Assembly (NCBI RefSeq): GCF_027627575.1
Contig: NZ_CP114065.1
Span: forward strand, 6,944,001 to 7,008,000
Length of the DNA: 64,000 nt
Source of the DNA: Kribbella sp. CA-293567
GTDB lineage: Bacteria; Actinomycetota; Actinomycetes; Propionibacteriales; Kribbellaceae
Direction: 5' to 3'
Numbering within the stretch: the stretch's first letter is position 1; each line of letters opens with the position of its first letter. Below, piece by piece: positions 17,934-26,384 of the stretch. Below the pieces are notes generated by a model. The model saw only the letters and a program-made list of their open reading frames with translations, was not told the origin of the DNA and did no database searches. Made by a program: the position numbers and the translations under genes.

Positions 17934-18529
17934 GCAGCGTCCCCTGCCTCTAGCAACTCAGCTGCGAGCACTCGCCCGCGCTGTTCCTCGGCGAAGCCGG
18001 CCGCCTGCGCCCGCTGGGTCACCGCGGACTGGCTGATTCCGAGCTTCACGCCGATCTCCCGCCTGCTGAGGCCTTCGGTCAACAGGTCGGCCACTTCCCA
18101 GCCGCGGTCGCTGCGGCGACGCAGTACCGAGGCCATCAGCCACAGCACGCTCTCCGCCTGCTCTGCCAGGTGCTCGTTGGCGCCGACGACGTTCACGTGG
18201 TGGGGACTGATCTTGGCCCGGTTCACCGCCTCGCGCGCCAAGACGAAGGCGTCACCGCTGCCTGCCCTCGTACTGCGGGGCAGTGGCTGGTCGACGGCGC
18301 CGACTCCGAGACCGACGTACCAGGTGTCCGCGCGCAGCAGCTGCACGATCACGTCGACGGTGGCGCGTGCCTCCGAGAGCACTCCCTGGACCTCGTCTCC
18401 CGCCGTCCGCTCGAACTTGCGCAGGAGCCCGATGCGGCGCGGCCGCCGATTGAGCGTAGTCAGCAGCTCGGGTACGAGATCGCTCGTGCTTCGGCTGCCT
18501 CGCTGATCTACCGTGAGAACGAAGACCAC
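17930..18529 (-). CDS. SatD-like protein with C-terminal helix-turn-helix
   Basis: A 199-residue protein resembling the SatD family (VFVLTVDQRGSRSTSDLVPELL at the N-terminus). The last 60 residues look like a helix-turn-helix (LLTEGLSRREIGVKLGISQS, then AVTQRAQAAG), so it probably binds DNA. The GTG start lies behind AAGGAGG. A palindrome in its leader (18559-18574) is a candidate for autoregulation. The target pathway is not apparent. Confidence 0.72.
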   Translation of the reverse strand: MVFVLTVDQRGSRSTSDLVPELLTTLNRRPRRIGLLRKFERTAGDEVQGVLSEARATVDVIVQLLRADTWYVGLGVGAVDQPLPRSTRAGSGDAFVLAREAVNRAKISPHHVNVVGANEHLAEQAESVLWLMASVLRRRSDRGWEVADLLTEGLSRREIGVKLGISQSAVTQRAQAAGFAEEQRGRVLAAELLEAGDAA

Positions 18530-18558
18530 TGGTCCTGCACCTCCTTCCCAACGCTGAT

Positions 18559-18574
18559 TAAGGCTACAACCTTA
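18559..18574. promoter_or_regulatory. palindrome in the leader of the SatD-like gene
   Basis: Perfect 5-bp arms TAAGG and CCTTA flank the six bases CTACAA. It lies 30 bases upstream of the start in otherwise A/T-richer DNA, where the promoter is expected. The regulator itself carries a helix-turn-helix, so autoregulation is plausible. Confidence 0.35.
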
Positions 18575-18785
18575 TTCACGCAGAGTGAAGGGAAAAACCT
18601 GAACCGGTTCGCCCGATCACTCACCGTGATCATCCCGATGGCCACCGATTTCCTCATTCTCCGCTGGATCCGGCCCCTCCCGCATCCCGACTCTCCGGCA
18701 TTCTCACACGGAGTCAGGACGTTCCCGGGCCGCTCGGCCCGCGGACCGGCCGGTCCGGAATTCCACGCCGGGCAGGGCGAACCGC

Positions 18786-18841
18786 GGCGCCCCCAGCCGA
18801 TGCGGCCAGGGGCGCCTGGTCAGCCGGCTGCGGCAGCCGGC
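18786..18841 (-). terminator. double hairpin terminator of thiC
   Basis: Two stems follow the thiC stop. One has arms GCCGGCTG (18823-18830) and CAGCCGGC (18834-18841) around CGG. The other has arms GGCGCCCC (18786-18793) and GGGGCGCC (18809-18816) around 15 bases. Between here and the SatD-like gene (18575-18785) nothing else was recognised. Confidence 0.65.
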
Positions 18842-18854
18842 AGGTCGAGCTCCG

Positions 18855-20480
18855 TCAGTCGGCCAGCGGCAGGTAGAGCTTGGAGTCCTTGGCCTTGAAG
18901 GTTGCCGACATCTCCGCGAAGCCGGCCTCGATCGCCTCGGCGGAGTCCAGCCCGTTCTCCTCGGCGTACTTGCGGATGTCGGCGGTGATCCGCATCGAGC
19001 AGAACTTCGGCCCGCACATCGAGCAGAAGTGCGCCGTCTTGGCGGGCTCGGCCGGCAGCGTCTCGTCGTGGTACGAGCGGGCCGTGTCGGGATCCAGCGA
19101 CAGGTTGAACTGGTCCTCCCAGCGGAACTCGAACCGGGCCGTCGACAACGCGTCGTCCCAGTCCTGCGCGCCCGGGTGCCGCTTGGCCAGATCGGCCGCA
19201 TGGGCAGCGATCTTGTAGGTGATCACGCCGGTCTTGACGTCGTCGCGGTCCGGCAGCCCGAGATGCTCCTTGGGCGTGACGTAGCAGAGCATCGCCGTCC
19301 CCAGCCAGCCGATCTGGGCCGCGCCGATCGCGCTGGTGATGTGGTCGTAGGCAGGCGCGACATCGGTGGCCAACGGCCCCAGGGTGTAGAACGGCGCCTC
19401 GCCGCACAGCTCCTCCTCGAGCCGGACGTTCTCCGCGATCTTGTCCATCGGCACGTGCCCGGGACCCTCGATCATCACCTGGACGTCGTGCTCCCAGGCG
19501 ATCCTGGTCAGCTCCCCCAGCGTCCGCAGCTCGGCGAACTGAGCGGCGTCGTTGGCATCGGCGATACAGCCGGGCCGCAGTCCGTCGCCCAGCGAGAAGG
19601 TCACGTCGTACGCGCGCAGGATCTCGCAGAGTTCCTCGAAATGCGTGTACAGGAAGGATTCCTGGTGGTGCGCGAGGCACCAGGCCGCCATGATCGAGCC
19701 ACCGCGGGAGACGATGCCGGTGATCCGCCGCGCGGTCAGCGGCACGTACCGCAGCAGGACGCCGGCGTGCACGGTCATGTAGTCGACACCCTGCTCGCAC
19801 TGCTCGATCACCGTGTCGCGGTACACGTCCCAGGACAGCTCGGCCGGATCGCCCTTCACCTTCTCCAGCGCCTGGTAGAGCGGCACCGTGCCGATCGGGA
19901 CCGGCGAGTTGCGCAGGATCCACTCGCGGGTGGCGTGGATGTTCTTGCCGGTCGACAGGTCCATCACCGTGTCGGCACCCCACCGGGTGGCCCAGACCAG
20001 CTTCTCCACCTCCTCCTCGACCGAGCTGGAGACGGCCGAGTTGCCGATGTTCGCGTTCACCTTCACCAGGAACTTCTTGCCGATGATCATCGGCTCGGAC
20101 TCCGGATGCCGGTGGTTGGCCGGAATCACCGCCCGCCCCCGCGCCACCTCGGCGCGGACGAACTCGGGCTCGACGTTCTCCCGGACGGCGACGTACCGCA
20201 TCTCCTCGGTGATCGTCCCGGCGCGCGCGTGCGCCAGCTGGGTCAGCGGCTCACGGCCGGCCACCCACTCCCGGCGTACGGGCGGAAGCCCTGCCTGGAC
20301 GTCGATCTCGGCGGTGGAGTCCGTGTACGGCCCCGAGGTGTCGTAGAGGTCGAAGTGCTCCCCGTTGGTGAGATTGACCCGTCGCCGCGGTACTCGCAGC
20401 TCACCGGTGTAGATCTTCTCTGATCCCGAGATCGGCCCGGTGGTGACCTGCGGCCGGACAGAGTTGTCGATAGTTGTCAC
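18855..20480 (-). CDS. thiC: phosphomethylpyrimidine synthase ThiC
   Basis: Converts aminoimidazole ribotide into hydroxymethylpyrimidine phosphate for thiamine synthesis, by radical SAM chemistry. At 541 residues it shows VNANIGNSAVSSSVEEEV, the RGGSIMAAW region, EGPGHVPMDKI, and the C-terminal iron-sulfur motif CSMCGPKFCSM (CxxCxxxxC). The GTG start lies directly behind a TPP riboswitch whose last stem contains the GGGAG ribosome-binding site. It is the only thiamine gene in the window. Confidence 0.97.
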   Translation of the reverse strand: MTTIDNSVRPQVTTGPISGSEKIYTGELRVPRRRVNLTNGEHFDLYDTSGPYTDSTAEIDVQAGLPPVRREWVAGREPLTQLAHARAGTITEEMRYVAVRENVEPEFVRAEVARGRAVIPANHRHPESEPMIIGKKFLVKVNANIGNSAVSSSVEEEVEKLVWATRWGADTVMDLSTGKNIHATREWILRNSPVPIGTVPLYQALEKVKGDPAELSWDVYRDTVIEQCEQGVDYMTVHAGVLLRYVPLTARRITGIVSRGGSIMAAWCLAHHQESFLYTHFEELCEILRAYDVTFSLGDGLRPGCIADANDAAQFAELRTLGELTRIAWEHDVQVMIEGPGHVPMDKIAENVRLEEELCGEAPFYTLGPLATDVAPAYDHITSAIGAAQIGWLGTAMLCYVTPKEHLGLPDRDDVKTGVITYKIAAHAADLAKRHPGAQDWDDALSTARFEFRWEDQFNLSLDPDTARSYHDETLPAEPAKTAHFCSMCGPKFCSMRITADIRKYAEENGLDSAEAIEAGFAEMSATFKAKDSKLYLPLAD

Positions 20481-20486
20481 GATGCT

Positions 20487-20585
20487 GCTCCCTACGCCGG
20501 AATTACCCGGACAGGTTCGGCGGTCGGCGGCACCGGGATCGAAACCCAGCCGCCCTCTCAGCCCGCTACAGCGCGAGCTCCCGCG
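20487..20585 (-). promoter_or_regulatory. TPP riboswitch controlling thiC
   Basis: Read on the minus strand, the leader contains the THI-element landmarks CTGAGAGGG (near 20554-20562), GAACCTG (near 20512-20518) and the CGGGTAATTCCGGCGTAGGGAG block (positions 20487-20508). P1 can form between GCTC (20575-20578) and GAGC (20487-20490), which overlaps the ribosome-binding site. That points to TPP blocking translation initiation. Confidence 0.93.
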
Positions 20586-20673
20586 GTATCAACTTGTCGC
20601 CGTCACTCTAACGGCCGTCCGCGGACCGCGTGCTGGGGCCGCGTGGCGTTGACCGACCCGGTAGCGTCGGCTC

Positions 20674-21423
20674 ATGCGCGACATTGTGTATCCGCCGGTG
20701 ATCGGCCTCGTCAAGACCGGCTTCAAGCTGCTCGACCTGCGGCTCACCATGGTCGGAACGGAGCACATCCCGCGGACCGGCGGTGCCGTGCTGGCGATCA
20801 ACCACATCAGCTACGCCGACTTCATGGTCGGCGGGTTCGGGGCGCAGCCGAGCAAGCGGATGGTCCGGTTCATGGCCAAGGAGGTGCTCTTCCGCAACCG
20901 GTACTCCGGTCCGCTGATGCGCGCGATGCACCACATCCCGGTGGACCGCGGCGCGGGCGCGACGTCGTACCGGCAGGCGATCCGCTACCTGGCCGACGGC
21001 GAGGTGGTCGGGGTCTTCCCCGAGGCCACCATCAGCCGGTCGTTCGAGCTGAAGGAGTTCAAGTCCGGCGCGGTCCGGATGGCGGCCGAGGCCGGCGTAC
21101 CGGTGATCCCGATGATCCTGTGGGGCACCCAGCGGATGATGACCAAGGACCACCCGCGCGACTTCTCCCGGCACCAGCAGGTCTCGATCACGGTCGGCGA
21201 GCCGCAGCGGGTCTCCCTCGAGGACGACGCCGTCGAGGCGACCGACCGGCTGCGCACCACGATGGCCGCGATGCTGGCCCGGACGATCAGTGCCTATCCG
21301 GAGAAGCCGGCCGGTGCGTGGTGGCTGCCCGCGTCGTACGGCGGGGGCGCGCCGACGCCTGAGCAGGCCGACCAGCTCGACGCCGAGGAACTCCGGGCCC
21401 GGGCCGCGAAACGCCGCAAGTAG
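20674..21423 (+). CDS. PlsC-type 1-acylglycerol-3-phosphate acyltransferase
   Basis: A 249-residue lysophospholipid acyltransferase at the cytoplasmic membrane. The acyl-transfer motif NHISYAD and the FPEATISRS substrate motif are both present; GGAVLAINH precedes the first. The FPEAT form, rather than FPEGT, recurs in actinobacterial paralogues. It probably acylates lysophosphatidic acid or a related glycerolipid. The ATG stands 93 bases from the riboswitch and is divergent from thiC. Confidence 0.85.
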   Translation: MRDIVYPPVIGLVKTGFKLLDLRLTMVGTEHIPRTGGAVLAINHISYADFMVGGFGAQPSKRMVRFMAKEVLFRNRYSGPLMRAMHHIPVDRGAGATSYRQAIRYLADGEVVGVFPEATISRSFELKEFKSGAVRMAAEAGVPVIPMILWGTQRMMTKDHPRDFSRHQQVSITVGEPQRVSLEDDAVEATDRLRTTMAAMLARTISAYPEKPAGAWWLPASYGGGAPTPEQADQLDAEELRARAAKRRK

Positions 21424-21621
21424 GCAGTAACCCCGCACGCTCCGGCCAGTTATAGCGGTAATCGGTATCCGGACGAGGGCTTGACCGGGCGCCGAGCCAG
21501 GGGTACCAAGAACCTTTGGTAGTAGTCGAAAGCTGGACCTGGGGGGTCCCTCTCGACGGCAGGCTGGCCGCGTTCCGCCCCGGACGCCCCTGCCTGCGGT
21601 CATCAGGCTGGGCGGGGGGAA

Positions 21622-22158
21622 ATGACGATCTTGTACGGACCAGACGAGGAGCTGCACCTCTTCGAGCCGGGGAAGCTGAGCATTCCCGACAACGTCGCGG
21701 AGGAGATCCCCGACGTCGGGGTCTACTTCCTCTACTGGGCGACGCAGAACCTGCGCCCGGAGCAGGCCAGGGAGATCGAGTCGGCGGTGAACGGCCGGCG
21801 CTGCCAGAACGGCTGGTTCCCGCTGGAGAGCCTGGCCAATCTCGGCCGCCGCGGGGCCTGGCGGGGGCCGCTGACCTATCTGGCCCAGATGACGGCCAAG
21901 GACTCGGCGATCGTCAAGGCCTGGGCGACCATCAACATGCCGCCCGACGGCCACAAGAGGCGGATCGAGGACACGGCCGACCGGCTGCTGCACCAGCAGG
22001 GTCATGCCGCCGCCGCGACCTGGGTGATGGCGGTGCGCCCGCAGGCGTTCCTGAGCCTCACCCTGCTCGGCGACTCGCTCTACAACAACTGGGAGAGCGC
22101 CGTCGCCTCGCTGCGGCCCAAGGACGTCGCCAAGTCCGTCCGTCGCTGGAACCGCTGA
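21622..22158 (+). CDS. hypothetical cytosolic protein
   Basis: A 178-residue protein with no family recognised. It has no signal peptide or membrane helix. Notable segments are DVGVYFLYWATQNLRPEQAR near residue 32 and WFPLESLANLGRRGAW near 70. A GGGGGGA site precedes the ATG. The 198 bp upstream hold no other gene that I can see. The coding frame fits local codon bias well. Confidence 0.65.
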   Translation: MTILYGPDEELHLFEPGKLSIPDNVAEEIPDVGVYFLYWATQNLRPEQAREIESAVNGRRCQNGWFPLESLANLGRRGAWRGPLTYLAQMTAKDSAIVKAWATINMPPDGHKRRIEDTADRLLHQQGHAAAATWVMAVRPQAFLSLTLLGDSLYNNWESAVASLRPKDVAKSVRRWNR

Positions 22159-22166
22159 CGTCGCCG

Positions 22167-22192
22167 GCGGACCGATCTCAGGACCGGTCCGC
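22167..22192. terminator. bidirectional hairpin between the hypothetical gene and pit
   Basis: Perfect 8-bp arms GCGGACCG (22167-22174) and CGGTCCGC (22185-22192) around ten bases lie between two convergent stops. Confidence 0.6.
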
Positions 22193-22203
22193 TCAGGGTC
22201 CTG

Positions 22204-23202
22204 CTACTCGAGGATCAGGTGGGCGACCGCGTAGACGCCGGCCGCCACCACGCCCGCTGCCGGGATGGTCAGCACCCAGGCCGTGATGATGCCCTTGGCC
22301 ACTCCCCAGCGAACCGCCGAGAGCCGCTTGGTGGCGCCCGCGCCCATCACGGCAGAGGTGATCGTGTGCGTGGTCGACACCGGCGCGTGCAGGCCGATCG
22401 CCATCACGTACAGCACGGTCGCGGCGACCGCCTCGGAGGCGAACCCCCGCGCGGGGTCGAGGTGGATGATCCGGCGGCCGAGGGTCCGCATGATCCGCCA
22501 GCCACCCGCGTAGGTGCCCGCCGAGATCGCGGTCGCGGCGGCGATCTTGACCCAGATCGGGATGCCGTCGTCCTTGTCCACGTGCCCGGTGGTCAGCAGC
22601 GCCAGGAAGATCACGCCCATCGTCTTCTGGGCGTCCTGCAGACCGTGGCCGAGCGCCATCGCGGCCGCCGACAGCGACTGCGCCAGCCGGAAGCCGCGGG
22701 TGGTCCTGCCGGGGTTGCTGCGCCGGAAGATCCACAGGATCGCGGTCATCACCGCGAAGGCGCCGAGGAAGCCGATGGCCGGTGACAGCACCATCGGGAT
22801 GACGACCTTGTCGACGATGCCGGACCACAGCACCACGCTGGTGGAGGCCAGCCCGGCACCGACCAGGCCGCCGATCAGGGCGTGCGAGGACGAGGACGGC
22901 AGCCCGAAGTACCAGGTGATCAGGTTCCAGGTGATCGCGCCGATCAGGGCGGCGATCACCACCACCAGCCCGTGCTGCCCACCGGGGACGGTGATGATGC
23001 CCTTGCCGACGGTGTCGGCGACCTCGGTGCCGAGGAAGGCGCCGACGAAGTTCATCACCGCCGCCATCACCAGGGCGACCCGCGGCGTCAGTGCCCGGGT
23101 GGAGACCGAGGTCGCGATCGCGTTCGCGGCGTCGTGGAAACCGTTGGTGTAGTCGAAGGCGAGCGCGATGACGATGACCGCGATGACGAGCGCGAACTCC
23201 AC
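22204..23202 (-). CDS. pit: PiT-family inorganic phosphate transporter
   Basis: A low-affinity phosphate carrier driven by cation symport: 332 residues, about ten helices. It has both PiT repeats: FDYTNGFHDAANAIATSVST near the N-terminus and the second near SSSHALIGGLVGAG and APVSTTHTI. The GTG start lies two bases after the stop of the PhoU-like gene behind AGGAGAG. It complements the high-affinity Pst system at 10.6-14.6 kb. Confidence 0.93.
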   Translation of the reverse strand: MEFALVIAVIVIALAFDYTNGFHDAANAIATSVSTRALTPRVALVMAAVMNFVGAFLGTEVADTVGKGIITVPGGQHGLVVVIAALIGAITWNLITWYFGLPSSSSHALIGGLVGAGLASTSVVLWSGIVDKVVIPMVLSPAIGFLGAFAVMTAILWIFRRSNPGRTTRGFRLAQSLSAAAMALGHGLQDAQKTMGVIFLALLTTGHVDKDDGIPIWVKIAAATAISAGTYAGGWRIMRTLGRRIIHLDPARGFASEAVAATVLYVMAIGLHAPVSTTHTITSAVMGAGATKRLSAVRWGVAKGIITAWVLTIPAAGVVAAGVYAVAHLILE

Positions 23203-23204
23203 GC

Positions 23205-23837
23205 TCAGCTCTCCTTGACGGCGATCTGTTCGACCGTGTTCGCGACGTGCTCGAAGGCGTCGATGGCGGCCTCCAGCAGGTCGACCACGGTCTTCACCTT
23301 CATCACCGTCAGCGCGTCGAACTCGCCGCTGAACAGCTTCGCGATGATCCGGCGGTGGACCGCGTCACCGGTGTTCTCCAGCCGGTTGACCTCGATCCAG
23401 TACTCGGCCAGATCCTTCATCGTGCGCAGCCGCGGCATCGTCTCGGCCGTCAGGGTGGCCATCCGCTGCAGCACCTCGATCTGCTCGGCCACCTCGGCCG
23501 GCAGGCTGTCCAGGCCGAAGAGGTGGACGTTGTCGACGGCCTCCTCCATGAAGTCCATCACGTCGTCGAGATCGGAGGCCAGCCGGTAGATGTCCTCCCG
23601 GTCGAACGGCGTCACGAACGTCGAGTTGACCCGGCGGATGATCGAGTGGGTCGTCTCGTCGGCAGCGTGCTCGGCGTCCTTCATCTGGACGGCGATCTGG
23701 TGGCTCGCGGACAGTCCCGATCCGGCCGTGCTGCCGAGCAGCTCAGCGAGAATGCGGGATCCGTCCACCAGGTGATTGGCGGACTCGGTGAACAGGTCGT
23801 AGAACGTCGGGTCGTTCGGACGCAGACGTAACCGCAC
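23205..23837 (-). CDS. DUF47/PhoU-like PiT accessory protein
   Basis: A 210-residue all-helical protein of the DUF47 family, PhoU-related and almost always encoded beside PiT carriers. Recognised by MRLRLRPNDPTFYDLFTESA, the paired helices around DAEHAADETTHSIIRRVN, and TPFDREDIYRLASDLDDVMD. It probably gates the carrier. GTG 23837 has GGAG seven bases upstream and matches the family N-terminus; the TTG at 23864 would add nine residues. A TAGCAT hexamer (23871-23876 on the minus strand) may be its -10. Confidence 0.9.
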   Translation of the reverse strand: MRLRLRPNDPTFYDLFTESANHLVDGSRILAELLGSTAGSGLSASHQIAVQMKDAEHAADETTHSIIRRVNSTFVTPFDREDIYRLASDLDDVMDFMEEAVDNVHLFGLDSLPAEVAEQIEVLQRMATLTAETMPRLRTMKDLAEYWIEVNRLENTGDAVHRRIIAKLFSGEFDALTVMKVKTVVDLLEAAIDAFEHVANTVEQIAVKES

Positions 23838-23975
23838 TTCAAGCTCCGGGTGAACGAGGGACAAACCGTGAACATGCTAGGGGCAACGGACCGTTGACGA
23901 AGCATCCGCCTGGTCAAGGTACCGCGAGATGATGAACACGCAGACTCAATCCGACCGGAAAGTGACCGGAAGACT

Positions 23976-24281
23976 TCAGCGTGTGACGACCGCGTAGAGG
24001 TCGATCAGCCCCACAGCGAGCACCAGACCGGCCGCCAGCCGCAGTACCCGCTCGGATCCCAGCGCGCTCGGCCGGACGCCCCGGCGGTAGACCGCGCTGA
24101 CGGCGGCCCAGCAGCCCAGGGTGAGCACCGTGACGACGATGCCGAGGCCCAGCCGGACGTCCGACGTACCGTGGCCGGAGGCAAGCAGCAGGCCGCCGTT
24201 GACGATCAGGCCCAGCGACGTACGGCGCCAGGCGAGCAACGTCCGCTCGGGCTGGAGACCAGGATCACGTTGTGTGGTCAT
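23976..24281 (-). CDS. DUF202 membrane protein
   Basis: A 101-residue protein of the DUF202 family with three membrane helices, starting PERTLLAWRRTSLGLIVNG. Function unknown. The ATG at 24281 overlaps the stop of a second DUF202 gene by four bases, so both are translated together and may form one complex. A longer open frame upstream lies inside that gene. Confidence 0.82.
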   Translation of the reverse strand: MTTQRDPGLQPERTLLAWRRTSLGLIVNGGLLLASGHGTSDVRLGLGIVVTVLTLGCWAAVSAVYRRGVRPSALGSERVLRLAAGLVLAVGLIDLYAVVTR

Positions 24282-24616
24282 CGCCACAAGCTGAACAGCA
24301 GCCCGATCAGCCCCACGACGGCAATCGTTGCCCCCAGCACCAAAGGTAGCCTGGTCACGGGCAGAGGTCCGCCCGTTCGGATCGCGATCTGGTTGGCCTG
24401 CCAGCGCCGGAAGGCGCCTGCCGTGGTGGCGATCCCGGCGGTGACCAGGACGATCCCGATGATCCGGGCGGGCCATCGACCAGGCCCGAGGTCCAGGAAC
24501 TGTACTGCGGACAGCCCGCCCGCGTAGCACGCCAGCGACGTCCGCAGGTAGGCCAGGTAGGTGCGTTCGTTCGCGAGCGTGAAGCGGTAGTCCGGCTCCT
24601 GCCCGGGCGTGCTCAT
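24278..24616 (-). CDS. YidH-like DUF202 membrane protein
   Basis: A 112-residue DUF202/YidH-type protein with three helices, starting YRFTLANERTYLAYLRTSLA. The ATG at 24616 overlaps the stop of the hexosaminidase gene, giving a three-gene chain with four-base overlaps. Function unknown; pairing of two DUF202 proteins is common. Confidence 0.83.
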   Translation of the reverse strand: MSTPGQEPDYRFTLANERTYLAYLRTSLACYAGGLSAVQFLDLGPGRWPARIIGIVLVTAGIATTAGAFRRWQANQIAIRTGGPLPVTRLPLVLGATIAVVGLIGLLFSLWR

Positions 24617-25863
24617 CCGCAGCTCAGCAGGCCACGGTTCTGCTTGAGCATGAGCACCCGGCGGACGCTGGCCTGCACCGCGGCGGCGAACTGCTTGTCC
24701 TGCTGGGCTTTCGCGACCAGCGCCTCGACCATGGTCGACGTCAGCGAGGCCTTGGCGGTGATGACGATGTCGCCGCCCGCAGCGACGAACCGGGTCGCCC
24801 GCTGCCCGGCCGGCACCGACGCGACCTCTGCGGCCGCCCCGACGTCGTCGGTGATCACGACACCGGCGTACCCGAGGTCGCCGCGCAGCATCCCGCCGAT
24901 GATCGTCGGTGAGAACACCGCACGGTTCTTCGGGTCGATCTTGGTGTAGGTGACGGTGGAGACCATCACCAGCTCGGATCCGGCCTTGATCCCGGCCTCG
25001 AACGGGGCGAGATCGTCGTCGTCGCGAGTGGTGACGGTGTCGACCACTCCCGAGGAGAAGTCGGTGTTGCCCTTGACCCGGCCGAGGCCCGGGAAGTGCT
25101 TGACCGAGGTCATCACCCCGGCGGCGTTCATCCCCTTGACGAAGGCGGTGACCTGCGGACTCACCTTCTCCGGAGTGTTGCCGTAGCCACGATCCAGCGC
25201 TCCGATGGGCGCGTTGTCGTCCCCGAGAGACGCCGGTACGACGTCTGCGACCGGCGCGAGGTCCATGTTCACGCCGGCCTGCTTGAGCTGGCCGCCCCAC
25301 GTCTTTGCTCGCGCCGTGAGCTTGTCGCCCGACCAGGTCGCCTGCACGGTGGCAGCGGGAATGCGGTCGAACCCAGGGCCCTTGAGACGCTGGATCTTGC
25401 CGCCTTCCTGGTCGGCCGCGACGAAGGGGCGGATGCCTTTCACCGTGGCCGTCGTACTGGCCTTGGCCATCGCCGTACGGGTGTGGTCGGCGCTGCCGCC
25501 AGGGCCCATCAGCAGCAAGCCGCCTGGCTTCTGGGCGTCAGCGATGGCCTGCTCTGCCGAGGTCATGCCGTTGGTGCTGATGCCGGTCATGATCAGCTGG
25601 GCCGCCTGCTCGCGGGGGGTCAGCTGCCGCAGCTTCTGATCGACACAGCCGGTCGGTGGAGTGCTGGGCGTCCCGGGAGACTGGCTGGGCGGCGGGGGCG
25701 TCCCGGTGGGTGTGCCCGGCGGTGAGGTCTGCCGGGTGACCGTGGACGAGGGCGCAGTGCCAGGCCCCGCTGTGGGTGTGTCCGTGCCGCCGCAACCTGC
25801 GAGCAGGGTGGCCGCACCCGCCACGGCCAGTGCCCGGCTTCCCGAAATCTTCATCGCCGTCAT
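24613..25863 (-). CDS. GH3 beta-N-acetylhexosaminidase lipoprotein (NagZ-like)
   Basis: A 416-residue glycoside hydrolase of family 3 that should release N-acetylglucosamine from peptidoglycan fragments. The lipoprotein signal ends in LLAGC, followed by a Thr/Pro linker to about residue 70. The GH3 barrel shows VKHFPGLGRVKGNTD, with the histidine and lysine of the family, and VVITDDVGAA, carrying the nucleophile aspartate. A NagZ in the outer leaflet fits muropeptide recycling in Gram-positives. Two ATG codons (25863, 25854) are possible starts. Confidence 0.88.
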   Translation of the reverse strand: MTAMKISGSRALAVAGAATLLAGCGGTDTPTAGPGTAPSSTVTRQTSPPGTPTGTPPPPSQSPGTPSTPPTGCVDQKLRQLTPREQAAQLIMTGISTNGMTSAEQAIADAQKPGGLLLMGPGGSADHTRTAMAKASTTATVKGIRPFVAADQEGGKIQRLKGPGFDRIPAATVQATWSGDKLTARAKTWGGQLKQAGVNMDLAPVADVVPASLGDDNAPIGALDRGYGNTPEKVSPQVTAFVKGMNAAGVMTSVKHFPGLGRVKGNTDFSSGVVDTVTTRDDDDLAPFEAGIKAGSELVMVSTVTYTKIDPKNRAVFSPTIIGGMLRGDLGYAGVVITDDVGAAAEVASVPAGQRATRFVAAGGDIVITAKASLTSTMVEALVAKAQQDKQFAAAVQASVRRVLMLKQNRGLLSCG

Positions 25864-25880
25864 TCTTGCCCATCGCGCGA

Positions 25881-26384
25881 TCAGGCCGAGGGACCGGACG
25901 CCTTCGACTCCCAGACCGCGCTGTCGTAGGTGCCACCGGAGTGCCGGGCCAGCGCCGCGCAGATGTCCAGCAGTTGGTCGACCTGCTCGGGGCTGAGCGC
26001 GTCGAAGACGGCCTGCCGCACGGTTTCGACATGGCCGGGCGCGGTGTCCCTGAGCTTCTGCCGGCCCTCGTCGGTGATGATCGCGACCTGGCCGCGGCGA
26101 TCCGACTCGATTCCCTCCCGGCGGACCCAGCCGACCTTCTCGAGCCGGTTCACCGCGTGGGACAACCGGCTGCGCGAGCCGAGGGTGGAGACGGCGAGCT
26201 CACTCATCCGCAGCCGGCCGTCGTTCGCGTCGGCCAGCCGGACCAGGATCTCGAAGTACGTGTGCGGCATCCCGGCGTCACGCTGCAGTTGCTGCTCGAT
26301 CCGGCCGTTCACCACGCGCTGGGCCGCGATGAACGCTCGCCAGGCCCGCTGCTCTTGGTCATCCAGCCACCGTGGTTCCGCCAT
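25881..26384 (-). CDS. MarR-family transcriptional regulator
   Basis: A 167-residue winged-helix regulator of the MarR family: dimer helix at the N-terminus, recognition helix in LGSRSRLSHAVNRLEKVGWV, wing in VRREGIESDRRGQVAIIT. It starts within the last 26 bases of the EamA transporter gene, in the same direction, so they form one unit. It may respond to the transporter's substrate; that is inference. Confidence 0.9.
   Translation of the reverse strand: MAEPRWLDDQEQRAWRAFIAAQRVVNGRIEQQLQRDAGMPHTYFEILVRLADANDGRLRMSELAVSTLGSRSRLSHAVNRLEKVGWVRREGIESDRRGQVAIITDEGRQKLRDTAPGHVETVRQAVFDALSPEQVDQLLDICAALARHSGGTYDSAVWESKASGPSA

Noticed and set aside
23835..23875. Two GTTCAC cores upstream of the DUF47/pit genes (minus strand)
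   Set aside because: They are 18 bases apart, not in the 11-base phase of PHO boxes, so PhoP control was not claimed.
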